Source: Lachnospiraceae bacterium (GTDB lineage Bacteria; Bacillota; Clostridia; Lachnospirales; Lachnospiraceae). Taken from it: 64,000 nucleotides of DNA. Location: NCBI GenBank assembly GCA_021769135.1, contig JAETTM010000004.1, forward strand, positions 47,501-111,500, in the 5' to 3' direction. How positions within the stretch are numbered: position 1 is the first letter of the stretch; each line of letters starts with the position of its first letter. Below the pieces are notes generated by a model. The model did not search any database. It was not told the origin of the DNA and was given only the letters and a program-made list of their open reading frames with translations. Positions 25,878-34,611 of the stretch are shown here, one piece after another. The position numbers were made by a program, and so were the translations under genes.

Positions 25878-25929
25878 TGGTTTGGAACGCTCCTGTCGTG
25901 AGGGTGGATGGCTGCAATGAGGGCGGCTT

Positions 25930-25963
25930 GGGGTATCCGGGGTGGGGATGGGGATGCGGGGGG
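25930..25963 (+). repeat. G-run tract with G-quadruplex potential
   Basis: Five blocks of four or more G residues are separated by 1-6 bases on the plus strand (GGGGTATCCGGGGTGGGGAT, then GGGGATGCGGGGGG). This satisfies the usual G-quadruplex pattern. The transcript of the minus-strand operon would carry the C-rich complement, so any quadruplex would form in the DNA non-template strand. Confidence 0.75.
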
Positions 25964-26038
25964 CCGCAGTGGCGTAGGGGACGAGTTGGGGCGCGGGGGT
26001 GTAGGGGTACAGTGGCGTAGGGCGTAGGACCGCAGTGC

Positions 26039-26067
26039 GAGTTGGGAAACCTTTGGTTTCCCAACTC
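26039..26067. repeat. Perfect 13-bp hairpin
   Basis: GAGTTGGGAAACC (26039-26051) and its exact complement (26055-26067) enclose three T residues. There is no T-run on either side, so it is not a normal terminator. It lies in the leader of the 25877 gene. Confidence 0.8.
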
Positions 26068-26083
26068 ACGGGCTTCGCCCTAT

Positions 26084-26141
26084 CAAACGTGGAAATGACA
26101 AATTCGTCTGCGGGGCAGCCGATTTGTTATTTTCACGTTTG
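26084..26141. repeat. Long hairpin with wobble-compatible mismatches
   Basis: The arms 26084-26106 and 26119-26141 pair over about 23 positions (CAAACGTG outermost). In a plus-strand transcript two of the differences would be G-U pairs, so the fold is kept. The core CAAATTCG...CGATTTG resembles the hairpin at 53738-53798. Confidence 0.72.
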
Positions 26142-26165
26142 GCACTGCTCATGGCTTTCGCGTAT

Positions 26166-26193
26166 ATTATAGCATATTTGTATTATTTTCCAA
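26166..26193 (-). promoter_or_regulatory. Probable promoter for the 25877-DUF2953-gerW operon
   Basis: On the minus strand TTGGAA (26188-26193) and consensus TATAAT (26166-26171) are 16 bases apart. Transcription from here would give a leader of about 280 bases containing the hairpins. Confidence 0.6.
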
Positions 26194-26255
26194 GAATTAT
26201 TTTCTTTTGATAAGCTATTTGTCAACGTTGGCGCTTGATGGCGGCGGAGATATAC

Positions 26256-27692
26256 TTATCGCGTTTCAAAGTAAGCGTCGAAGATCCTTCTGGCAATGGG
26301 AACGGCGAAGTCCCCGCCGGAGCCGGCGCCTTCTATGATGATGGTTACGCTGATTTGGGGGTTGTCCGCAGGGGCAAAGCCGGTAAACCAGGCGTGGGAG
26401 TCTTCTTTTATGCTGTTGTATTCGGCGGAGCCGGTTTTTCCTGCTGCCGTGTAGGATAGGCCTTTCAATTTTCTGGCCGTTCCTTCTTCCACTACCCCCC
26501 GCATCAGTTCTTTCAACGATTCGGCCTCCTGCTGGGAAATCAGCCTTTTGTAGGATGAGGGGGAAAATTGTTTTATTACGGTTCCGGTGCTGTTTTCCAC
26601 CCTGTCTACTATATAGGGCTTCATCAATGTTCCCTCGTTGGCAATGGCGTTGGTAATCATATTCAGATGCATGGGCGTCATCCCTGTAGTTCCCTGGCCG
26701 ATGGAAACTTGCATCATATCGCCATCGGTGGAATCCTGGTTTACTTCCACATGGCTGTTGTTATGGATGATTTCCAAAGGAAGTTCTTCGTTAAACAGCA
26801 GTTCTTCCAGCGTATCGGCAAACTTGGCTTTATCCAGCTGCAACCCTATGTTGGCAAAGGAGGCATTGCAGGATTTGGCAAAGGATGAGGAAAAATTTAC
26901 GCTGCCGTGACTTTGCCCATGGTAGCAGTTGATTCTGTCCGTTCCCGATGTAAAGCTTCCCCCGCACTGGAATTGGTAGTTCCGGTAAGTGTCCGGGTTT
27001 TCTTTCATGTATTCCAACGCGGTGAGGATTTTAAAAGTGGAACCGGGGGGATACAGCCCTTGGGTGGCCCGGTTCAGCAGGATGCCGCTTTCCGTGTCCT
27101 TTACCAGGCCGTCCCATAACTCTTCTATTTGGTTGGGGTCGTAATCGGGTTTGGAAACCATGGCCAGGATTTTGCCCGTAGAAGGCTCGGAAACGATAAT
27201 CGCTCCCCGGTAGATCCCCATGGCGTGATTGGCCACCTCCTGCAGGTTTACGTCCAAGGTCGTATAAACGTCATCGCCAGGATACTTTATCCCTTCCACA
27301 TCGTTGGACACCTTTTCCGACAACGGGGCATTGGAATGGATTAAATAATAGTTTCCCAGCGCCTCTACCCCAGCCCTGCCATGGGTGGAATATCCAACCG
27401 TATGGGCGAACAAGTTCCCATATGGGTAGCTGCGTTCTTCATTCCCGTTTTCATCGGTTATCGTCTGGGCAAGGATTTCTCCTCCGCCGCCATAAATTTT
27501 CCCCCGTACGTTTTTGGCAATAAGCATCTGCTGCCTTCCATTATAGCTGTTATTAATCAATTCCTGCTGATGGGTTACGGAATAATGGCAGATATAAAAC
27601 ATCATCCCGAGGAAAACGGCCACGAACAGATACGTCACCGATAAAATAGCCATATTCATTTGTTTCTTTTTCTGTTTTTTCCTTTTTTTCAC
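26256..27692 (-). CDS. Penicillin-binding protein, class B transpeptidase (PbpA/FtsI-like)
   Basis: A 478-residue cell-wall transpeptidase that crosslinks stem peptides outside the membrane. A basic cytoplasmic start is followed by a membrane helix (about 13-35). The catalytic motifs are YPPGSTFKI (SxxK), KSCNASF (SxN) and AAGKTGSAEY (KTG). It is short for PBP2/FtsI and has a reduced N-terminal dimerisation module, the PbpA type that pairs with a FtsW/RodA glycosyltransferase. The adjacent upstream gene is exactly that, three bases away. Elongation versus division cannot be told from sequence. Confidence 0.92.
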   Translation of the reverse strand: MKKRKKQKKKQMNMAILSVTYLFVAVFLGMMFYICHYSVTHQQELINNSYNGRQQMLIAKNVRGKIYGGGGEILAQTITDENGNEERSYPYGNLFAHTVGYSTHGRAGVEALGNYYLIHSNAPLSEKVSNDVEGIKYPGDDVYTTLDVNLQEVANHAMGIYRGAIIVSEPSTGKILAMVSKPDYDPNQIEELWDGLVKDTESGILLNRATQGLYPPGSTFKILTALEYMKENPDTYRNYQFQCGGSFTSGTDRINCYHGQSHGSVNFSSSFAKSCNASFANIGLQLDKAKFADTLEELLFNEELPLEIIHNNSHVEVNQDSTDGDMMQVSIGQGTTGMTPMHLNMITNAIANEGTLMKPYIVDRVENSTGTVIKQFSPSSYKRLISQQEAESLKELMRGVVEEGTARKLKGLSYTAAGKTGSAEYNSIKEDSHAWFTGFAPADNPQISVTIIIEGAGSGGDFAVPIARRIFDAYFETR

Positions 27693-27695
27693 TTT

Positions 27696-29126
27696 CTACT
27701 CTATAACCTCGTCTGATTCTTCGTTTTCCCGGCTTTTCCCTCTTTTCTTTCTCGCTTTTTTCATCGCCGGGCCATCTTCTATTACGGCCTTTTTTCCCCT
27801 TTTCTTTGTAATCGTTAATTCTTCCTGTTCCTCTTCTTTTATCATGCACAGCCCTTCAATAATAGAGAACATAATCAAAGTGGTCAATACGGAGCTGCCG
27901 CCATAGCTGATAAGAGGCAGGGTTACGCCGGTTAATGGGATGAATTTGCTGCCCCCGCCGATGGTTAAAAATACTTGAAAAATATAAGTTACGCCTAAGC
28001 CGAAGGCAATCAGCCGGTAAAAGCTGTCATGGAGCCGCATGGAAATATCCATAAACATGACAAAACAACTGATGCATACCAATATCATGCACATGGCGAA
28101 CAAAATGCCCAGTTCTTCCGCTACTGCAGAAAAGATAAAGTCGGCCTCCACAAAAGGAATGGATTCCGGCGTTCCCTCAAACAGACCCATACCGAACCAT
28201 CCTCCGCTGCCGATGGCAAACAGGGATTGGGTAATCTGGTATCCTGCGGAATCAATTTCGCTCCATGGATCCTTCCAAGCCTGCACCCGCACTTGCACAT
28301 GGCTGAACACCCGATAAGCTATCACCGCCGCGCCGCTTCCTCCCGCCGCGCCGGCCAGAAGATAAAGGGGGTTCTTCGTTGCCACGAATACCATTAGCAC
28401 ATATACTACGAAAAAAATCAATGCGCTTCCCAAATCTTTGGACACTACGAGAATGATTACATGGACACCCGCTATCACCGCCGTGGTAAATACATCCAGA
28501 AAGCCCGTGGATTCATGCAAGGCACTGGCCACAAAGAAAACGAAAATGATTTTTACAAATTCCGAAGGCTGGAAGGTAATCCCTCCTATAGAATAGGAAA
28601 TCTTAGAACCATAGGTATAGGCCCCGAGAATGAGGACTATCCCCAATGCCCCGATGCCGGCCAAGGCATAGAACCATTTCAGCTTTTTCAGGAATTTTAG
28701 CTTATGGATGAAAAAAGGGATTACCATAGCCACCGCGATGGAAACAGCCACTATCACGAACTGCTTTACCGCTTTCTCATAAGAAAGTCTGGTCAAAATC
28801 ACAAATCCTATGCTTAAAAGCATGCACATGTTATTGACAATCAGGCGGTTTGTCTCCGGATAAATCATATGAAACAGCACCGCTGTGGCAAACAGTACAA
28901 TTTGCTGGAAAATATAAAAAAACAAATAACTGATATCCCCCGTTTCAAAGCATATAACCATAAAGCAGGAGAAATGGACGGCAAGCATCAGCAGATTTTG
29001 CCGCGTATAAATTCCTCCCCGGCGCTCTTCCTCACGAAACCGGAATACGGCAAAGGATTCATAAGCATATAATGCCATCAATAAAGCAATGACATATTTG
29101 GATATCTCCGTAATATATAATTCCAT
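27696..29126 (-). CDS. FtsW/RodA/SpoVE-type peptidoglycan glycosyltransferase
   Basis: A 476-residue SEDS polymerase with about ten membrane helices. Family blocks seen are YSIGGITFQPSEFVKI, VSKDLGSALIFFVVYVLM, the extracellular QSLFAIGSGGWFGMG, the catalytic-loop region with EADFIFSAVAEELG, and LPLISYGGSSVLTTLIMFSI near the end. The C-terminal 50 residues are a very basic cytoplasmic tail (KKARKKRGKSREN). It is coupled to the class B PBP downstream, giving a polymerase/transpeptidase pair. Confidence 0.94.
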   Translation of the reverse strand: MELYITEISKYVIALLMALYAYESFAVFRFREEERRGGIYTRQNLLMLAVHFSCFMVICFETGDISYLFFYIFQQIVLFATAVLFHMIYPETNRLIVNNMCMLLSIGFVILTRLSYEKAVKQFVIVAVSIAVAMVIPFFIHKLKFLKKLKWFYALAGIGALGIVLILGAYTYGSKISYSIGGITFQPSEFVKIIFVFFVASALHESTGFLDVFTTAVIAGVHVIILVVSKDLGSALIFFVVYVLMVFVATKNPLYLLAGAAGGSGAAVIAYRVFSHVQVRVQAWKDPWSEIDSAGYQITQSLFAIGSGGWFGMGLFEGTPESIPFVEADFIFSAVAEELGILFAMCMILVCISCFVMFMDISMRLHDSFYRLIAFGLGVTYIFQVFLTIGGGSKFIPLTGVTLPLISYGGSSVLTTLIMFSIIEGLCMIKEEEQEELTITKKRGKKAVIEDGPAMKKARKKRGKSRENEESDEVIE

Positions 29127-29129
29127 TGG

Positions 29130-31421
29130 TTATTCTACTCCCCGCTTCCAGTGGCCATTGGTGTATTCTTTGTATGGAGGGATGGCCGATGCGCTGTTTG
29201 GCACTTCGAGCAGCCCCTGCCAAAACCTGATTACCCTTTCCGTTTCTTTTCCGCTTTCCATCGTGAAATCCAGACGCAGCGCGGATATGCCCATTTGCTT
29301 CATCGAGCCCATATGATGATGCAATGACAAGGGCAAAGAGTTGTAAATCACATTATAGCAATGCCTGCAGCAGAGCCACACAGGAAATTCTTTTCCATAG
29401 CGGTCGGTCAGAATATCAAACCACCCTTCCGCTTTTGTCTCCAACGTTTTTGCAGTTCCTGTTCCCTTTTTCCGGGAGGCTTCCATGCCGCATAGGCCTG
29501 TGGTCTTAGCTACGCAGTTGGCGGAAATCATCATGGGGATCCGGCCGTATACCACCATAGACAGCTCCTGTTGTCCTGCCGCAAGTCCGCCGATTTCATA
29601 TCTGTTCAGCTCATATGGCAAATAAGATTCCCCGCATATTTCTTCTAAAACGTTCCTTGCTTCCTTATTCCAGATATAGAGCCCCGCATCGGAAACCGCA
29701 TGCCTTTCGCCGGCCCTGTCCTCCGGAAGCCGCCCGCGGCGCTCCGAAGGAATCCTGGAACAGCTTTTTGTTCCCCATTCCTTGACAAACTGTAATTCCT
29801 CCAGATTTCGCACCAGCCCGCCGGAAAAAGCAGGGTTCTGAAGCAGTCTCTTCATTTCATCCAAATAGACGCCATCTCTACGCCTTATGACATAGGGCAA
29901 AGCCAGATAACATTCCGTTTGTCCGTCCTGCCCCGAAAAGTTTTCCAGCCATTCTCTGTCCATACATATATCGGCATTTATATAAATACGTTCCACCCCG
30001 CATTTTAATGCGGCATCCCATTGCTCCCGGGTCAGCGCCAATACGTGGAGTTTCGGAACCTTTTCCTGACATTTGGGCCTTATATGTCCGCATGTCTCAT
30101 AATCCCTGTTTTGAACGCTTATTCGGGATGGGGCGAACCCATTCTTTTTAATGATTTCCTCTTCCAGCATGGCAAAAGCTTTCCGGCGCAAATCATTCAG
30201 TGATTTTACCGGGAGAAAAGCGTCCTCCGATAACCGGAGGGTAAGCTCCTCCAAATAAAAAGGTGTATTTCCGGTTTTATAAAGCTGCTTTTCCACACCC
30301 GCTTTGTTCAGCGGTTGATTTTTGGCTTCCTGTACCACTTCGCCGATTGCCTCTGCGCCTACCCCTTCCCCGGACAGGCAAAAGATTGCCGGTTCCCCCG
30401 CAAGCAGCCTGGCTTCCCCATTCACCGGCAGACGGAAATCCTTCCGGATACAGGACTCCCTGATTTCTTCCTCCAACCGTTCATCTCTTCCGCTGTACCC
30501 GGGATTTTCCAAGGTTATCATTTCTTTTCCGTTATGCCTTTTGTAGTATCCTTGGCTAATTCCGCTCCGGATATACAATGCCTTCAGCTTTTCCATATCT
30601 TCGCTGTCCACATGATAATCCAGAGGGTTTTCCAAATACCTGTCAATATATTTCCGATAAATTCGGGTTACCCCGGCAGCATATTCCGGATTTTTCATTC
30701 TCCCTTCTATTTTAAAGGAATCTATCCCGGCCTCTATCAGTTCCCCTAAAAGTTCAACCGTACACATATCCTTTAAACTCAAAGGATACTGCTTCTTTCC
30801 GGTTCCGCTTGTATGATACGGCAGGCGGCAAGGCTGGGCGCATCTTCCCCGATTCCCGCTTCTTCCCCCAAGGATGCTGCTAAAAAGGCACTGCCCGGAA
30901 TAACAATAGCAGATTGCCCCATGAATAAAGGTCTCCACCTCTATCTCCACTTTTTCCTTTATTTCTTTTATTTCCTCCAAAGAAAGCTCTCTTGCAGGCA
31001 CAAGCCTTGCAGCCCCCAGCCCTTTCAAGTAAGCCGCCCCCAATGGGCCTGTAGCCGTCATTTGAGTACTGGCATGTCTTTTCAAATCGGGAAACCATCT
31101 TCCCACCGCCCGAAATACGCCCAAATCCTGAATAATCACTCCGTCCAGCCCGGCCTCATAAAAAGGTTGAAGATAATCATATACCTCATGGAATTCCTTC
31201 TCCTTAACCAGGGTATTCACAGTGAGATATACTTTTCTGTTATATACGTGGGCATAGCTTATAGCGCTGCACACTTCCTCTCTGGTAAAGTTGTCCGCAT
31301 ATGCCCTTGCGCCGAATTTCTCCCCTCCAAGGTAAACGGCATCCGCCCCTGCATGCACGGCCCCTAAAAAACTTTCGTAATTCCCTGCCGGTGCAAGCAA
31401 TTCCACTTTTTTTTCTTCCAA
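29130..31421 (-). CDS. Peptidase U32 family protein with C-terminal extension
   Basis: A 763-residue protein. The N-terminal U32 domain has LLAPAGNYESFLGAVHAGADAVYLGG and the family signature EVETFIHGAICYCYSGQCLFSSILG with nearby GRCAQPCR cysteines. Residues about 300-450 fit the DUF3656 region of longer U32 proteins, and the remainder is less conserved. Characterised relatives include RlhA, which hydroxylates 23S rRNA, and proteins called collagenases, so a protease role is doubtful. Several paired cysteines suggest an iron-sulfur cluster. It is transcribed with zapA upstream and the FtsW-like gene three bases downstream. Confidence 0.86.
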   Translation of the reverse strand: MEEKKVELLAPAGNYESFLGAVHAGADAVYLGGEKFGARAYADNFTREEVCSAISYAHVYNRKVYLTVNTLVKEKEFHEVYDYLQPFYEAGLDGVIIQDLGVFRAVGRWFPDLKRHASTQMTATGPLGAAYLKGLGAARLVPARELSLEEIKEIKEKVEIEVETFIHGAICYCYSGQCLFSSILGGRSGNRGRCAQPCRLPYHTSGTGKKQYPLSLKDMCTVELLGELIEAGIDSFKIEGRMKNPEYAAGVTRIYRKYIDRYLENPLDYHVDSEDMEKLKALYIRSGISQGYYKRHNGKEMITLENPGYSGRDERLEEEIRESCIRKDFRLPVNGEARLLAGEPAIFCLSGEGVGAEAIGEVVQEAKNQPLNKAGVEKQLYKTGNTPFYLEELTLRLSEDAFLPVKSLNDLRRKAFAMLEEEIIKKNGFAPSRISVQNRDYETCGHIRPKCQEKVPKLHVLALTREQWDAALKCGVERIYINADICMDREWLENFSGQDGQTECYLALPYVIRRRDGVYLDEMKRLLQNPAFSGGLVRNLEELQFVKEWGTKSCSRIPSERRGRLPEDRAGERHAVSDAGLYIWNKEARNVLEEICGESYLPYELNRYEIGGLAAGQQELSMVVYGRIPMMISANCVAKTTGLCGMEASRKKGTGTAKTLETKAEGWFDILTDRYGKEFPVWLCCRHCYNVIYNSLPLSLHHHMGSMKQMGISALRLDFTMESGKETERVIRFWQGLLEVPNSASAIPPYKEYTNGHWKRGVE

Positions 31422-31452
31422 CCTTATCCTCCTTCCGGCAATCCCATAAGGT

Positions 31453-31480
31453 AAAAAAAGTTGGCCCAGCGGCCAACTCT
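31453..31480 (-). terminator. Intrinsic terminator between zapA and the U32 gene
   Basis: On the minus strand GTTGGCC (31471-31477) and GGCCAAC (31460-31466) with a four-base loop are followed by seven T residues. It would end most zapA transcripts before the U32 gene. Confidence 0.88.
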
Positions 31481-31559
31481 TGCCTTATAGGAAAGTCCGT
31501 TGCCAATATGTACAATGGCGCAAAAGGAAATGTACCTGCTTCATGGCATCCGCCCCGCT

Positions 31560-31997
31560 TTACTCTTCCCCTTTTTCCGCTTGTTTCGCTTTGTTCCTGT
31601 TATCTTTTCGTTCCGTTTCCATACGGGCTATTTTTTTTGCTCCTTCATTTACTTTAGCCTGAAGGCTTTTTACGTTTTTTTCCGTGCTTTCCAATTTAAT
31701 TTGAGATGCAATCAGTTCATGCTTCAAATCATACAATTCCTTCTCTTTTTCCTGAATTTCTTCCTCCAGAAGGCTTATTTGCTTCTTCGCCTTAAAATAG
31801 TCATCCGCAATATTTAACTGCAGCAATATACCTTGGGTGTCCGGAGCCTGCTGTCGAAAACTGTCAACTTTGCTGTATTCCGTTATCTTGTTATTAATAT
31901 AAGATGCCACCTTCTGCAAATATTCTTCGCTTTCATACCCGCTTAACGTAAACATCTTCCCGCCGATAACTACTTCCGTATCCGTCTTTGCCGACAT
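31560..31997 (-). CDS. zapA: Cell division protein ZapA
   Basis: A 145-residue ZapA-family protein that binds and bundles FtsZ. The N-terminal domain has TEVVIGGKMFTLSGYESEEYLQKVASYIN, and QAPDTQGILLQLNIADDYFK leads into a long coiled coil (about 75-145) rich in Lys and Glu. It is longer than the minimal ZapA because of the extended coil, as is common in Clostridia. It has its own promoter inside the end of ruvB. Confidence 0.88.
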   Translation of the reverse strand: MSAKTDTEVVIGGKMFTLSGYESEEYLQKVASYINNKITEYSKVDSFRQQAPDTQGILLQLNIADDYFKAKKQISLLEEEIQEKEKELYDLKHELIASQIKLESTEKNVKSLQAKVNEGAKKIARMETERKDNRNKAKQAEKGEE

Positions 31998-32056
31998 GCC
32001 CCATCACTTCCTTCCACAAAATATGCTACCTTATTACAAGCGCCAATACAATATTT

Positions 32057-32085
32057 ATTATATAGATATTAAGAGGGAATTTCAA
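32057..32085 (-). promoter_or_regulatory. Sigma-A type promoter for zapA
   Basis: On the minus strand TTGAAA (32080-32085) and TATAAT (32057-32062) are 17 bases apart; the -35 box lies within the last codons of ruvB. Confidence 0.8.
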
Positions 32086-33067
32086 GCCCTAAATGATGAT
32101 ATGCCAAATCTGTGGCAACCCTTCCTTTCGGGGTACGGTTTAAGAACCCGTTTTTCAGCAAAAAGGGTTCATAAACATCCTCCAGCGTTCCGGCATCTTC
32201 CCCGATGGATGCCGCCAAAGTGTCCAGCCCTACCGGGCCGCCTTTAAATTTGTCGATAATCGTTATCAAAATATTTCGATCGATATTGTCTAATCCCATG
32301 CGGTCCACTTCCATCAAATCCAGCGCTGTCCGGGCCACCTTTTCCGTAATCACGCCATCGTATTTGATTTGGGCGAAATCGCGTACCCTCTTTAACATCC
32401 TATTGGCAAGCCTGGGGGTTCCCCTGCTCCTGCGGGCCAACTCTGCAGCGCCTTTTTCTTCGATTTCTACATTCAATATTTTGGCGGAATGAAGGATAAT
32501 CAGCTTCAGTTCCTCCGGTGAATAGAATTCCAGCCTGTGTATTACCCCAAACCTATCCCTTAGAGGGGCGGTCAAAAGCCCTGCCCTGGTGGTTGCTCCC
32601 ACCAAAGTGAACTTGGGCAGATCCAGCCGGATGGAGCGGGCGGAAGCGCCTTTCCCAATCATAATGTCAATGCAGTAGTCTTCCATCGCCGGATAAAGGA
32701 CTTCTTCCACCTGGCGGTTCAGCCGATGGATTTCGTCCACAAACAATAGGTCACCTTCCTGTAGATTATTTAAGATAGCCGCTATTTCCCCCGGTTTTTC
32801 TATGGCAGGCCCGCTTGTCACCTTCATATTCACGCCCATTTCCGCGGCAATAATGCCGGCCAGGGTAGTTTTCCCCAGCCCAGGAGGGCCGTAAAAAAGC
32901 ACATGGTCTAAAGCATCTTTCCGCAGCTTTGCCGCATCGATATATATTTTCAGGTTCTCCTTCACCTTTGTCTGCCCGATATAATCCTTTAAGTATTTCG
33001 GGCGCAAGGAGCCTTCGATTTTCACATCTTCTTCCGTAAATCCAGTTTCAATCATTCTTTTTGCCAT
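32069..33067 (-). CDS. ruvB: Holliday junction branch-migration ATPase RuvB
   Basis: A 332-residue AAA+ motor that drives branch migration with RuvA. Walker A is [16 protein letters not shown], Walker [17 protein letters not shown], sensor 1 [11 protein letters not shown], and the arginine-finger and winged-helix region follows ([19 protein letters not shown]). The length is standard. It lies 34 bases downstream of ruvA. No ruvC is next to it, as is usual in Firmicutes, which use RecU. Confidence 0.97.
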   Translation of the reverse strand: MAKRMIETGFTEEDVKIEGSLRPKYLKDYIGQTKVKENLKIYIDAAKLRKDALDHVLFYGPPGLGKTTLAGIIAAEMGVNMKVTSGPAIEKPGEIAAILNNLQEGDLLFVDEIHRLNRQVEEVLYPAMEDYCIDIMIGKGASARSIRLDLPKFTLVGATTRAGLLTAPLRDRFGVIHRLEFYSPEELKLIILHSAKILNVEIEEKGAAELARRSRGTPRLANRMLKRVRDFAQIKYDGVITEKVARTALDLMEVDRMGLDNIDRNILITIIDKFKGGPVGLDTLAASIGEDAGTLEDVYEPFLLKNGFLNRTPKGRVATDLAYHHLGLEIPS

Positions 33068-33101
33068 AGTATGACCATGCCTTTCTAAACCTCAGCCTTT
33101 G

Positions 33102-33734
33102 CTATCCGTTCATTTTCCTCAAAGCCTGTTTTAAGACCTCTTCCGTATCCATACCGTCGGTTATTTCCACTTTCTTTACCGCCTTTAATGCCTCCGACGG
33201 GGAGTATCCGAGAGCTGACAACGCTTCTACCGCTTCGTTCCGCGCCTTTGCCGCTTTTTGGCTTCCGGCCGCTCCGGCCATATCTTGTCCCAGTCCGGTT
33301 CCCCCTGTAAAACTTTTTTCCAGCGATTCCTCCAACGATACCTTATCCCTTAGGTCGAGAATCACCCGTTCCGCCGTTTTCGCCCCGATGCCCGGCGCTT
33401 TTGCAATCGCTTTGGCGTCTCCGGACAATATGGCAAAGCGCAAATTGTCCGCAGTCATCACCGATAGTATAGCCAGCCCGCCTTTAGGGCCGATTCCGTT
33501 TACCGTAATCAGGCGGCGGAAGATATCCAAATCGTCTTTGGTAAGAAACCCATAGAGGAGAAAGGCATCTTCCCGCACATAGGTATAGGTATAAATTTTG
33601 ACTTCTTCTCCAATGCCGGGCAGCCTTCCCGCAGTGCCGGGGGATATTCTGATGTTATATCCGATTTGGTTCGCTTCCAGTATCAGGTTGTCCTCGGAGA
33701 TGTCGATGATTTCTCCTTTTATATATGCAATCAT
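33102..33734 (-). CDS. ruvA: Holliday junction DNA-binding protein RuvA
   Basis: A 210-residue protein with the OB-fold N-terminus (MIAYIKGEIIDISEDNLILE), two helix-hairpin-helix motifs (VNGIGPKGGLAILS and APGIGAKTAERVILDL) and the C-terminal domain that contacts RuvB (ALSALGYSPSEALKAV). The ATG at 33734 overlaps the Gx-transporter stop as ATGA; the longer upstream frame is the shadow of that gene. Confidence 0.96.
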   Translation of the reverse strand: MIAYIKGEIIDISEDNLILEANQIGYNIRISPGTAGRLPGIGEEVKIYTYTYVREDAFLLYGFLTKDDLDIFRRLITVNGIGPKGGLAILSVMTADNLRFAILSGDAKAIAKAPGIGAKTAERVILDLRDKVSLEESLEKSFTGGTGLGQDMAGAAGSQKAAKARNEAVEALSALGYSPSEALKAVKKVEITDGMDTEEVLKQALRKMNG

Positions 33735-34225
33735 TGGTTTTTGAATGCTCCTTTCAAATTCAGTACTTTTTTTGCAGCCATTCCTATGAGCAGGCCGGTA
33801 ATAAGGCCGGCCGCTAAAAGTATCGGCAGATAAAAAGCAACCCCAGGTGTTTGGGTTACCAAGTATGCAACCAGTATCTGCCCTACGTTGTGCGATACGC
33901 CGCCCGCCATGCTGATACCCATGATGCTGAAGCTGCCCAGCCTCTTCAGGATGCACATTACGGCAAAGCTGGCTGCAGCGCCCGCCAGGCTGTAAATGAT
34001 GGTAAACAGGCTACCAAATAAAAAACCGGCCAGCAAAACCCGCATAATATTCAAAAGAAGGGCTTCCTTCCATCCATAACGGTATAGGGCGAACAGTACG
34101 GCCAGGTTCGCCAGGCCCAGCTTTACCCCGGGGATTCCGAAATAGAAGGGGATCAGGGATTCCACATAGGATAAAATCAGGGCTGTTGCAAGAAATAGTC
34201 CCATATATGCTGTCTTTCTTATCAT
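33731..34225 (-). CDS. Gx transporter family membrane protein
   Basis: A 164-residue protein with about five hydrophobic helices and the family's GIPGVKLGLANLAVLFALYR block. Such proteins are annotated Gx transporter or, by old similarity, heptaprenyl diphosphate synthase component I, and are S-component-like in size. The substrate is not known. It overlaps both neighbours by four bases (NusG-II gene upstream, ruvA downstream), so translation is coupled. Confidence 0.85.
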   Translation of the reverse strand: MIRKTAYMGLFLATALILSYVESLIPFYFGIPGVKLGLANLAVLFALYRYGWKEALLLNIMRVLLAGFLFGSLFTIIYSLAGAAASFAVMCILKRLGSFSIMGISMAGGVSHNVGQILVAYLVTQTPGVAFYLPILLAAGLITGLLIGMAAKKVLNLKGAFKNQ

Positions 34226-34602
34226 CTTAATATTACATCCACTTCTTCCTCTTCCCCGCCCTCAATCCGGATAACCAGTTTGTGGGGAAGGCAGATAATG
34301 CTTTCTCCGTTCCTGTCTATGGGTTTATGTTTGACGCAAAGCTTGTCCGGGCAGTCCGCTTCTTCCATGGAAACCTGCCCGTCTCGGATAGCCATTACAT
34401 TTTTTCGCCCCTGGCCATCCGTAAAAGTGAGTCGCTCTTCAGCGGCCAGGGGATAATTTCCCAGCATTTCCCCTTCCCGTTCCACAATCACCCTGGCATT
34501 TCCCGTCATTTTTCCATAATGATAGCGCTGCCAGCCAAAAAGTGAAAGGGCTGCGGCCAGCACTGCCAATGCCAGCCGGATATCGTTCTTTCTTATTTTC
34601 AA
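34222..34602 (-). CDS. NusG domain II (NusG_II) exported or membrane-tethered protein
   Basis: A 126-residue protein with one N-terminal membrane segment (about 8-25) and a small beta domain containing EADCPDKLCVKHKPI and SIICLPHKLVIRIEG. The conserved cysteine pairs CPDKLC and the later C are typical of the extracytoplasmic NusG_II family, which is often found with Gx transporters and FMN-transfer or Rnf genes. It is not the transcription factor NusG. It overlaps the Gx gene by four bases. Confidence 0.86.
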   Translation of the reverse strand: MKIRKNDIRLALAVLAAALSLFGWQRYHYGKMTGNARVIVEREGEMLGNYPLAAEERLTFTDGQGRKNVMAIRDGQVSMEEADCPDKLCVKHKPIDRNGESIICLPHKLVIRIEGGEEEEVDVILR

Positions 34603-34611
34603 TGTGAAACC

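Larger units (their letters stand above)
25878..26255. other. Gene-free structured region, probable long leader of the 25877 gene
   Basis: This gap of 378 bases holds, in minus-strand order, a promoter (26166-26193), a long hairpin (26084-26141), a small GGGCGAAGCCC hairpin (26070-26080), a perfect 13-bp hairpin (26039-26067), a pyrimidine/C-rich tract with CAGTGGCGTAGGG repeated (25968 and 26011 on the plus strand) and a run of G-blocks (25930-25963). The tract has no convincing coding frame. It could be a regulated leader or a composite of small repeats. Confidence 0.7.

Noticed and set aside
25878..26069. Proline-rich N-terminal extension of the unknown 105-residue gene
   Set aside because: It is translation of the C-run and hairpin tract, low in complexity, with no ribosome site for its first start.
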